60,000 bases of DNA from Diphasiastrum complanatum (lineage: Eukaryota > Streptophyta > Lycopodiopsida > Lycopodiales > Lycopodiaceae), in assembly GCA_029204225.1 (NCBI GenBank), contig CM055095.1, positions 58,056,865 to 58,116,864 on the forward strand, written 5' to 3'. Under the pieces are notes generated by a model, which had not been told where the DNA came from, made no database searches, and saw only the letters and a program-made list of their open reading frames with translations. Below, in pieces: positions 35,168 through 45,461 of the stretch. The position numbers were made by a program, and so were the translations under genes. How positions within the stretch are numbered: position 1 is the stretch's first letter; each line of letters opens with the position of its first letter.

Positions 35168-35990
35168 TGTTAAAATATCACTTCCAACTTGTTGTACCTT
35201 GTAGATCTCAAGTTATTTGAGCTTGATAGGATCTCACACGTGTGGAGTCTGTTCCCACGTGTGAAAGAATGTACATAAGTCATTTTTATAAAGCTAGATT
35301 GGTTTTAGCTTGATCTACACTAGTGTGAAATTGACCTTTGAGTAATATCTTGAAAATGGTCAAATTGGTCAAACTTTTTGTAAATAGATTGGACTTCCAT
35401 GTGAATGAGTTATTACTCACACATGTCAAGATACCATTCACACGTGTGATTAAGCTTCTAGAAGATAAGATAGGAAGATTTCATTAGATCCTATTTTGTA
35501 GGGAATATTCCTATAAATGCGAAAGACTAGCTTTTTGTTTTCTAGCCAAAGAGAATAGTCAATTTTGGGAAATGAGCACATATGGCTCCCATTGGTGGAT
35601 CTGGATGACTCGGCACTCTTCACACGTGTGAAGGCTTGCTGGATAGTACGCAGCTTGTGGATGTACTTGATCTATAAAGAGATCAACCAAATCAATAACA
35701 AGTTGATGTGAGATTGGCAAATTCTAGTTTTGTTGAGATTTCCACATTTGTCTTGAGTTTTGATGAATGAAATGCATTTGTAAGTTAATGTACTTTACTC
35801 TTTGTAAACAGGCCGTAGAGGTACTGTCCTTCACACGTGTGAGGCCACCCATCCACGTGTTTGATCATTGGATCCATTGCTCTTGCTTAAATCATAGTGT
35901 AAAGCATCTAGATCAAGATCTAACATCTAGAACTTGATAGATCTTTGGATTAAGCAATCAATAACTCTTAATGATTGATAGTACAATCAA
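35168..35990 (+). repeat. 3' LTR of remnant D
   Basis: It starts TGTTAAAATATCACTTCC after the polypurine tract. CACACGTGTG occurs at 35235, 35439, 35621 and within 35831-35842, with further half-matching ccacgtgt sites. The 3' edge is approximate. The first 87 bp recur on the minus strand at 49333-49419. Confidence 0.65.
35618..35633. promoter_or_regulatory. Perfect 16-bp G-box palindrome CTTCACACGTGTGAAG
   Basis: The longest version of a palindrome found in most copia LTRs of the window. The CACGTG core is the binding site of plant bZIP and bHLH factors. Binding here is inference. Confidence 0.6.
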
Positions 35991-36025
35991 TATTTGTTCT
36001 TTTTCTCTGAAAATTGACAATTCGT

Positions 36026-39000
36026 CATTACTTTCGTAGTAATGGACTTACCAAAAGCATCAAATGTCTACTGAGTCTTATTGGGATGTCCATGGTTACG
36101 AGTTGCGCAAGTAATTCATAACTGGGGTACCAGGAAAATCACTTTTGAAAATTGTAAACGTGCAGTCAAAGTTGATCCTGCAACTTGGACTATCAAACTA
36201 GTGGTTTAGAAAGAGGATGATGATTCATCCAGAGAAAAATTTGGGAGTTCATTACGATTCTCAAACGGATATTGTCAACTCGAATGAAGCTCTTGCAACG
36301 ATTGATTGTACAACAGGATATATGTGTCAACAAGATAATCAGTCAGATTTGAGCAAGATTTCATTATTGGATCGAACCTTGGATACACAAATCACTTTTC
36401 CATTGAATGTGCTGAATGTAGCTTGGATATCAACGGAACCTATACCAGATCCAATTGAAGATGATCTCATTCTTGCTAGTCATGCCTTGACTTATGATGA
36501 CAATGTAGAACCTACGGATGAGCAGATTCTCAATCATATGGATCCGACCATATTTGGAGTGTGTAATGTTCTTGATGAACCAACAATAAAACCGTCCAAA
36601 GTAGTTATATTGAAGGAAGACAAGATCACAAGGTCAATGACGAAGAAACAAGCCAAGCAACATTATAATACGGTCTTGAAATGGGAAAATCCCCCTCAAA
36701 AGATTGATTCAGCGAATGTGCCACCCTTACTAGATAAAAACAAAGGAAAAGTCGAGGATGATTCTATAAGTCAGAATTCTAGCAAGACATCATCATCTCG
36801 GAAGTCATCACCTCCACAATCAATTCCTGCTAAGAAGGCTAAGTGAAGATCCAAGACAAGTCCTTTCGAAAAGGAACAAGCAGATGTAGTCCAGCATAAT
36901 ATCCCCGAACATTTCAAATGTTATACGTTGGATGATGTGGTTATCATGTTACCTAAAGCACATCGTGAACCCAAAGAACACGTGCCAGACTCGAAAGATG
37001 TTTACGATGGGCCAGCTAGGACACAACCAATGAATCTTGCCGAACCAGGAGAACCATAAAAGATTGTAAAAGTTGGATCACAACTTACTCCTGAACAATA
37101 TCAAGCACTCCGCATGTTACTTATTAAGCATCAAGATTGCTTTGCATGGACTTATCAAGATCTGAAGGGTATTTCGACGTCAGTTATTGAACATACCATA
37201 CCTTTAGTACATGATGCAGTTCCAAAGGTTACAAAGTTCTATCGTTGTAATCCTAATGTTGCGGATCTGATAAAGAAAGAACTTCAGAGATTGCTTGATG
37301 ACGATTTCATTTATGAGATCGAGCATACCGAATGGATCTCACCGATTGTCATTATTCCTAAGAAGAATGGAAAATTAAAAATTTGTGTGAATCTCAAGGC
37401 TTTGAACAAAGTGATGTGAAAGGATCACTTTTTGTTACCTTTTGCTGAAAGAATTTTGGATCGCCTTGCTAGAGCGGAAGCTTATAGTTTCCTGGATGGA
37501 TTTAGTAGTTATAACCAGGTTAAGATTGCACCTGTCGATAGCCACAAAATAGCTTTTGCAACAAAATGGGGCACCTATGCTTACAAAATAATGTTGTTTG
37601 GACTTTGTAATGCACCAAGTTCGTTCCAAAGAGTAATACAATTTGCTTTTAAAGATTATCTACAAAAATTCTTTGAAATATACTTGGATGACCTAGGAGT
37701 CCATAGTACAGATACAGACCACCTGAATCGATTGGAGAAAGTCTTTGAAAGATGTCGGAAATATCAAATTTCTCTAAATCCAAAAAAATGCCAGATATGG
37801 GTTTCCCACGGAGTTGTGCTTGGGCATGTGATATCGAGACATGGTATTGCCACAGATTATTCTAAAATCAAGAATATTGTGGAATTGCCACCACCACCAA
37901 CAATTCGTGGAGTTTATGTGTTTATGGGTCATGCAAACTACTATCGAATTTCTATTATCTTTTTTGTAGATTTAGCAAGACCTATATACAAACTGACTAT
38001 TGTTCCTATTTGGACAGTAGAGGCGTTGGAAGCCTTTGAAAAATTAAAAAAAGCATTAACTTGAGCACCGATACTACGTTCTCCAGATTGGACGGTTGAA
38101 TTTCATGTTCGCACGGATGCCTCAAAATATGCCATTGGATTAGTTTTGATGCAGCCAAGTGATTATAAGAAGGATTATCCTATATGATTTGCAAGAAAAC
38201 AGCTTACAGATCCGAAGAAGAATTATTCAACAACCGAACGTGAAGCGTTATCCATGATTTTTTCTGTTCGGAAATTTCGTCACTACCTCGTGGACACGCA
38301 CTTTATACGGATCACCAACCGTTACTATACTTGGTAAACAAGACATGCAATACTGGATGTATTGCAAGATGTTTACTATTATTGATTGAATTTGACTTTC
38401 GAATTGTGGTTTGAAAGGGGAAGCAACATTATCTAGCCGATCACGTTTCGCAAATCGAATCCGCACTAGTTAATACTGAAGTGGATGATGAATTACTAGA
38501 TGCTACATTGTTCTATGTGGAAGCGATACTTGAGTGGGCAGCGGATATTGTTGAGTACCTGATGCTAGGACAACCCCAAATGACTCTTTGACAAAAGTAC
38601 AGAAGAGACAATTGATTCATAAGGCTCAACCTTATCAATTGATTGCAGGACAATTGTATCGTCGTGGATCAGACAATATTCTACGAAGATGTGTTTTACC
38701 GCATGAAATCCTAGATTTAATCATGTTTTCACATGATGGCATGGGCGGATGACACTTCTCTACAGATATTACTGTTCGCAAACTTCTGCAATCAGGTTGT
38801 TGGTGGCCTACGTTTCATAAGGACACAGAAAATTATATTCAGACATGTGATGTTTTCCAACGAGCACGACGACCTACTAGACAGAAATATGAACCCTTAC
38901 ATTCAATTTTATCACAAGCACCGTTTGAAAAGCCGATCAAGGGAAAATTGAAGTTTACCGATGAAGGCCCGTATAAAGTGAAGGAAATTCTGAACTATGG

Positions 39001-39105
39001 CGTAGTAATTATTGAGCACTTGGATGGAAAACGATTTGATACTCCGGTGAATGGCAGCCGATTACGTAAGTTTTGGCAGCCTGCTCTGCCAGTTCAGCAA
39101 GCCTG
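36026..39105 (+). pseudogene. Ty3/gypsy relic (protease end, reverse transcriptase, RNase H, partial integrase)
   Basis: 36060-36210 reads as a protease end (L-L-G-x-P-W-L-R, N-W-G-T-R-K-I). An acidic linker follows (36217-36846). 37114-38064 encodes reverse transcriptase (D-C-F-A-W-T-Y-x-D-L-K-G-I, P-I-V-I-I-P-K-K-N-G-K, F-L-D-G-F-S-S-Y-N-Q, catalytic Y-L-D-D) broken by a TGA at 37417-37419. RNase H follows with stops (38065-38400). An integrase zinc-binding region (38620-38880: H-D-G-M-G-G, C-W-W-P-T, C-D-V-F-Q-R) is joined directly to the integrase tail at 38935, so the catalytic D-D-E core is missing. There is no chromodomain. Confidence 0.85.
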
Positions 39106-39619
39106 ATCTCAATGACTTTTAGTTTTATTTGTTTTTCAATTTCTTTTTTAGTATTTAATTGTTTAGTATTTGTTTGAAAAAGATAGTAAAATAAAATAAA
39201 AAAAATGAGAAAAGACTGATGAGCAACAGTCAGAAAAGTCATCAGCATGGGAAAAAGGAAGGACAATATTTTTGATGAAAAATGACTTATAAAATCACGG
39301 TTTCGGTCAAATGTTGCCTATACAATATCAAAAACCTTCGTTGAGCCTCCATATTGTACATCCACTTCAGATTTATCTAAATTGAGGTGGGCGAAGATTC
39401 TTGTCCAGAAAAATTCCAGTTTTTAAGTCAGGCGAAGGATCAGCAATACGCCATTCTGGGAACCTTCACAGAGCACCTTACTCTCATTATGAACCTTCGT
39501 CGACATGCTAGATGGTCTTAAAATGTCAAAATTAGGTTGGCCATAGCCTCAGATCTTGAAAAAATGCATTTATGATAGTACCTGGACGAAGGTTCATCCT
39601 TCGCCAACCCTGGAAAATG
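39106..39619. other. Non-coding, probably 3' end of the gypsy relic
   Basis: It contains several ccttcg/cgaagg words (39330-39605) and a purine-rich stretch (aaaataaaataaaaaaaatgagaaa), but I cannot delimit an LTR. Confidence 0.35.
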
Positions 39620-39891
39620 TGAAAGATTCAACTAGTTTCATCACATTTTGCAATATTTCCATATTTGGCATATTGAGGCCAAAACTTGTTTTAGACTTAG
39701 AGGTTGACTTTTCAAAGTTCATTAGTCTAAATTTCATTTGAATAAACACTTTTTGAAAGTGTGGGAAAGATAGAATGCGAGTTTGAGTAGATTCAATTTG
39801 AATAAGTTGGGTACATTGAATCTAGACCCAAAATTGGTAGGGTTAGCATTTTGGTGGAAAATCCAAGTGGCCAAATAGGGTTTGGACCTGC

Positions 39892-39900
39892 TATAAAAGG
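39892..39900 (+). promoter_or_regulatory. TATA box in the 5' LTR of E
   Basis: TATAAAAGG in the context ctgctataaaaggatg; the same box is at 45090 in the 3' LTR. Confidence 0.75.
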
Positions 39901-40052
39901 ATGTAACTCGTGGAGAGAGTCATCTTCTCTCTTATCTATCTCATTTCATGCTTATACATGGTTCTCTTGGGTTCTACTATCCATTGGTGCACTATTTTGG
40001 TGATTGCTTGCAATTCTATGTGTAGAATGATCTATATTGTTATTTTTGGATC

Positions 40053-40062
40053 CACACGTGTG
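40053..40062. promoter_or_regulatory. CACACGTGTG palindrome in the 5' LTR of E
   Basis: G-box type 10-bp palindrome, kept at the same LTR position in the 3' LTR (45250-45259). Confidence 0.6.
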
Positions 40063-40266
40063 AAATACAGTAGCTTGCTGGTTTTGTACGGACAGCAATA
40101 GTACATAATCATTTCATTCAAGTTTGATCAAGTTCTATTAGTGTTTGCATCTCAAATTGTGTGTAGATGCTGATTTTTCTACATTGGTGAAATTGGTAGT
40201 GTATTTCTCTTTCTAACCAAAGATCATTCAAGTAGATTGGATCTTAAGGATCTGAAATCTTTCACA

Positions 40267-40278
40267 TGGTATCAGAGC
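40267..40278 (+). promoter_or_regulatory. Primer-binding site of E
   Basis: TGGTATCAGAGC, two bases after the 5' LTR end; complementary to the 3' end of plant initiator tRNA-Met. Confidence 0.9.
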
Positions 40279-40866
40279 TTGTGTTTCAGGTTATGAAGGA
40301 GGAAATCAGATCTATCAATGATTTGGTGAAGATATCAAGTCTAGAGCATGCTAGAGAGGATTCTACACCAAAATCGGATTTTTTGCTTTTGTAGATTGGA
40401 TCTTTTGTAGATCAAAACACTAAATAGGTCAATATACTTGTTCAATTCCGTTTTTTGAATTCACATGCTGGATTTGGCCGATTTTTGGATCATTGGTTCA
40501 GCCTAAGTGGTGGCTTATAGATTGCATATCAAATTTTCAGCATTTGCATGTAGATTTGGAATAGTCAATTTTTTGTGATTTTGTCAAAACCCTAATTTTG
40601 ATTGGATCTCTAGATGGTGAGGTTGCTGGACTTCATTTGAGTGTGTTTCAATCTTAGGAAGTGGCAAAAGTCATTAGATTGAGGATAGATCATAGGTTGA
40701 TCAAGATTCCATGATTCTATGTGTTGATTTGCTTGGATAAGTGCTAGAAGAGAATTTGTGAGATAGTTTCAAATCTTGGTGATTTCTTTTGAAAGCATTT
40801 GTTGTTGTTCAAAGGAGTGCTTTGTGCATTGAAACAGGTTGAAAGAGAAGATCAGGTCATTGCTAC

Positions 40867-43800
40867 ATGGCAACCTCAATTGGAGTTATGTTGGAAGCCA
40901 ATGATAGGCTTACCTCAAGTAACTATTCATTATGGAAAGTGAGGATGGAGTCACTTCTTGAGATGAATGATGTTTTGGATATTGTTGTAAGTTTGGAGGA
41001 GAGACCAGCAACACAACAAGATCAATTGAGGTATGACAAGAGGGCCAAGAAGGCTCTACACATGATAAAGATGAATGTTACCAATGAACTTCTCAAGGAA
41101 GTTGGTAAGTGCACATCATCTTTGGAAGCTTGGAATTCATTGAAGAAGCTTTATGAATCCAAGTCTACTTCTAGAGTGTTGACTCTAAGAAGGCAAATCT
41201 TTTCTTGTTTGCAAAAGAATGAAGAAAGTCCAAGTACTTTTGTTTTGAGAATGAAAGCATTGAATGATGAGTTAGCTTGCATAGATGAAAGCATTAAGGA
41301 AGGAGAGCTTATTCAAGTGATTCTTAATGGCTTGTTGGATGCTCATGCTAACATTGTTCAAAGTATTTCTATTCAAAAGACTTTGCCAAGTTTGATGGAT
41401 CTTCAAGAGATCTTGATCAATGAGGAATATAGGCTTCAAGCAAGAGGTGGATCTACATCGACACTTCAAGAGGATGCTATGTTCACAAAGGGCAAATTCA
41501 AGGGCAAAACCAAAAGCAAGTGGTCTAAAGGGCAAGATCAAGTGGATGCTTCTTCAAGTGGCAAAAAGAAGGATAGATCAAAGCTCAAGTGCTTCTATTG
41601 TGGCATCAAAGGACACTTTGCAAGTGAGTGCTACAAGAAGAAGAGAGATCAAGGAGACAAGCAAGGTAATCTTACACTTGATGAGGATGGTTTGGATGTG
41701 CAAGATGCAAATGATGATGCTTTTGTGATGTCTTCATGTATGCTTGCTAATGATGGAGATCTAGATCCTTGGTGGATTGATAGTGGAGCAAGTTCACACA
41801 TGACCTTTCACAAAGAGTACTTCACTTCTTTGTTGGCATATGGAGATGACAAGAGGGTGATCTACACGGCCAATGATGGTGAGTGTGCAATCAAAGGAAT
41901 TGGCACAATTCCTATTTCTCTCTCTACAAATAGGAATGTTCCTTTGGAGGATGTCTTGTTTATTCCATCTATTACCAAGAATTTACTTAGTGTGAGTCAA
42001 ATGCTAAGTAAGGGCCTCAAGGCGGAGTTTGATGGAGATGCTTGTTTGATCAAAAGGAAGGATGTCTTGATTGGAAAAGGTAAAAGGCAAGGGAAGTTGT
42101 TCAAACTTGATGCTTGTGTTATTGCTAACCAAGTTGGATGTGTTGCAAGGGAGCAAATTTCTATTCAAGAGGTTTGGCACAAAAGGATGGGACACCTCAA
42201 CTTCAAGTCATTGGAGGTAATGGCAAGGAAGAAGGTTGTGATTGGTCTTCCAAGTTCCTTAAGTAATGACAAGCATGTTTGTGAGTCTTGTGCTTTGTCT
42301 AAGTCACATAGACTACCTTATACTAGATCTATTTCTAGATCTACAAAGTCTTTTCAACTTGTACATTCGGATATTCATGGATTTACTACAATTAGCAATA
42401 GTGGAGCTAAGATGTATGTAACATTCATTGATGATTTTAGTAGATTTTGTTGGATCTATCTACTAAAGAGCAAGGATGAAGTGTATGATGTCTTTGTCAA
42501 GTTAAAGAATGCAAGGGAGAACCAATTCTCCACAAAGATCAAGTGCTTGAGAGCTGACAATGGTGGTGAGTACATATCTAACAAGTTCAAGGCCTTTTGT
42601 GATGAGCATGGGATCAAGAGGGAGTATACAACATCAAGGACCCCACAAAAAAATGGAGTGGCTGAAAGGAAGAATAGAACTTTATGTGAAAGTGCTAAAG
42701 CTATGAGGTTAAGTGCTAATCTTGACAAACCATTTTGGGATCAAGCTTTGTTGTGTGCCAATTTCTTGTGCAATAGGTGGCCGAGTGCTATTTTGGATGG
42801 AAGGACACCTTTTGAGATGTTATTCAAGAGGAGGCCGAGTGTCAACTTTCTAAGAACCTTTGGATGCACATGATATGTCAACATTACTCTTGATGATAGG
42901 ACCAAGGAGGATCCATCTTCAATAAGAGGTATTTTTGTTGGATATAGTGAGGTGAGTAAAGCCTACAAGGTTTACATTCCTTCTACTAACAAAGTGATTG
43001 TTGGTAGAGATGTCATTTTTTATGAGGGAAACATTCCAAAGGTGTCTTCAAGCATGATTGATGGTAAAGTAGATGGATCTAACATTCTTGATGTTGATGA
43101 GAAGGATTCTACTTTGGATGGTGGTGATGATGGACCTTCATCAAGTCAAAAGCCAAGGAGAACATCAAGAGAAAGACAAGTACCTTCAAGGCTCACATAT
43201 GATCAAAAGGGTAAGCAAGTAGTTTCTGGAAATTATGTTGCTTTCCTAACCTCTTTGGATGAGCCTACAAGTGTAGATCAAGCAAGGAAAGAAGAGGAGT
43301 GGATCCAAGCAATTGATCTTGAGTATCAAGCTCTTATGAAGAATGGAACATGGAGATTGGTGGAGTTGCCTAAGGACAAGAAAGCTATTGGATGCAAATG
43401 GATCTTGAAGGTGAAGACAAACCAAGATGGATCTATCAACAAGTACAAGGCAAGATTAGTAGCAAAAGGATATGTTCAACAACAAGGAATTGACTATGAT
43501 GAGACCTTTGCACTCGTGGCAAAGATGGTAAGCATTCGAGTCATCATTTCACTTGCTACACTTTATGGATGGGATCTATGGCAAATGGACATTTCAAATG
43601 CATTCTTGAATGGTGATCTTGAGGAGGAAGTATACATGGAGCAACCCGAGAGCTACATCTCATCAACAAAGCCAAATCATGTGTGTCTTCTACAAAAGAG
43701 TTTGTATGGCCTTAAGCAAGCACCAAGGAATTGGTATGCTAAGCTTAACACTTTTTTACTCTCTCACGGCTTTGTTATGAGTGAGTATGATAATTCACTT

Positions 43801-44820
43801 TATTATAGGTTTGCTGGAAATGATGTTACCATCTTGCTAATCTATGTGGATGATATCATCTTGAGTGGTGGAGACAATCAAGATGTGGAGGATATCAAGA
43901 ATGCTCTTAAGAAGGAGTTTGAGGTGCATGATCTTGGTAAATTGCATTACATTTTAGGAATAGAAGTCATTAGATCTTCTCAATCTACTTTCATTTGTCA
44001 AGAGAAGTATGCTAATTCTATTCTAGAAAGATTTCATATGGTAGATGCAAAAGCTATTGATACACCTATGGAGTCTCATGTAAAGCTTACTATAAGTGGT
44101 AATGAAAGATCCTTCAAGGACATTACTCTCTATAGAAAGCTAGTTGGTTCACTCATCTATCTAACCATTACTAGACCTGATCTAAGCTATTGTGTTGGAA
44201 GATTGAGTCAATTCATGTAAGATCCTAGTGAGGAGCATTGGAAGCTAGGAAAGCGAGTTTTGAGGTACATCATTGGAACTCGAGATTTTGGCATATTGTA
44301 TGAGGGATCATCACCTAATCTTTTTGGATTTTCAGATTCGGACTATGCTGGAGATGTAATGGATAGGAAATCCATTAGTTCTTATTGTATTTTCATAGGT
44401 GATGGAGCTATATCATGGATGTCAAAGAAACAAGCCACTATCTCATTGTCATCTAGTGAGGCCGAGTACAAAGCTCTTACACATTGCACAAAGGAGATGG
44501 TATGGATCAAAAGGATGATCAAGGATCTTCACTTGCTAGATTTTTCAGAGAGCCCAATCATCTTTTGTGACAATCAATCAGCCCAAAGAATGGCATCCAA
44601 TCCTATCTTTCATACTAGGAGCAAGCATATTGAGATACAATATCATTTTGTGAGGGAGCGAGTCATTGCAAAGGAGGTGGAGCTTCAACATGTGTCTTCA
44701 AGGGAATGTGTAGCTGATATATTCACCAAAGCATTGGGAAAAGACTTGTTCATGAAGCATAGGACTTCACTTGGAGTATTATCAAAGTCTATGCTAAAAC
44801 TAGTTGAAGAGGGAGTGTGA
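40867..44820 (+). pseudogene. Gag-pol polyprotein of E with two nonsense codons
   Basis: One frame of 1318 codons, interrupted by TGA at 42871-42873 and TAA at 44218-44220; no frameshift. Domains in order: gag (L-T-S-S-N-Y-S-L-W-K-V-R-M near residue 20), zinc knuckle C-F-Y-C-G-I-K-G-H-F-A-S-E-C (about residue 240), protease W-W-I-D-S-G-A-S-S, GAG-pre-integrase H-K-R-M-G-H, integrase (H-S-D-I-H, F-I-D-D-F-S-R, D-N-G-G-E-Y, N-G-V-A-E-R-K-N), reverse transcriptase (N-A-F-L-N-G, Y-G-L-K-Q-A-P-R, Y-V-D-D-I-I-L) and RNase H (L-S-S-S-E-A-E-Y, A-D-I-F-T-K-A-L). The first stop is in the integrase C-terminal region, the second between reverse transcriptase and RNase H. The natural stop codon TGA is made of the first three bases of the 3' LTR. 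Confidence 0.93.
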
Positions 44821-45461
44821 AAGATTCAACTAGTTTCATCACATTTTGCAATATTTTCATATTTGGCATATTGAGGCCAAAACTTGTTTTAGACTTAGAG
44901 GTTGACTTTTCAAAGTTCATTAGTCTAAATTTCATTTGAATAAACACTTTTTGAAAGTGTGGGAAAGATAGAATGCGAGTTTGAGTAGATTCAATTTGAA
45001 TAAGTTGGGTACATTGAATCTAGACCCAAAATTGGTAGGGTTAGCATTTTGGTGGGAAAGCCAAGTGGCCAAATAGGGTTTGGACCTGCTATAAAAGGAT
45101 GTAACTCGTGGAGAGAGTCATTTCTCTCTTCTCTATCTCATTTCATGCTTATACATGGTTCTCTTGGGTTCTACTATCCATTGGTGCACTATTTTGGTGA
45201 TTGCTTGCAATTCTATGTGTAGAATGATCTATATTTGCTATTTTGGATCCACACGTGTGAAATACAGTAGCTTGCTGGTTTTGTACGGACAGCAATAGTA
45301 CATAATCATTTCATTCAAGTTTGATCAAGTTCTATTAGTGTTTGCATCTCAAATTGTGTGTAGATGCTGATTTTTCTACATTGGTGAAATTGGTAGTGTA
45401 TTTCTCTTTCTAACCAAAGATCATTCAAGTAGATTGGATCTTAAGGATCTGAAATCTTTCA
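44818..45461 (+). repeat. 3' LTR of element E
   Basis: Near-identical to the 5' LTR, 644 bp, TGAAAGAT...ATCTTTCA. It ends directly against the truncated reverse transcriptase of element F. Confidence 0.93.

Larger units (their letters stand above)
39620..40264 (+). repeat. 5' LTR of element E
   Basis: It starts TGAAAGATTC and ends ATCTTTCA, an inverted 8-bp terminus. A TATA box (tataaaagg) is at 39892. CACACGTGTG at 40053-40062 lies about 160 bp downstream of the TATA box, thus in the transcribed part. Confidence 0.93.
39620..45461 (+). mobile_element. Ty1/copia retrotransposon E, full length
   Basis: Complete structure: 5' LTR 39620-40264, primer-binding site 40267-40278, gag-pol 40867-44820, purine tract (gaagagggagtg) and 3' LTR 44818-45461. 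The LTRs differ at only about 8-10 positions in 645 bp, so the insertion is recent. The 5-bp flanks (aaatg and caaaa) do not match and come from different older elements, so the target duplication has been lost. Gag-pol has two in-frame nonsense codons. Confidence 0.93.
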
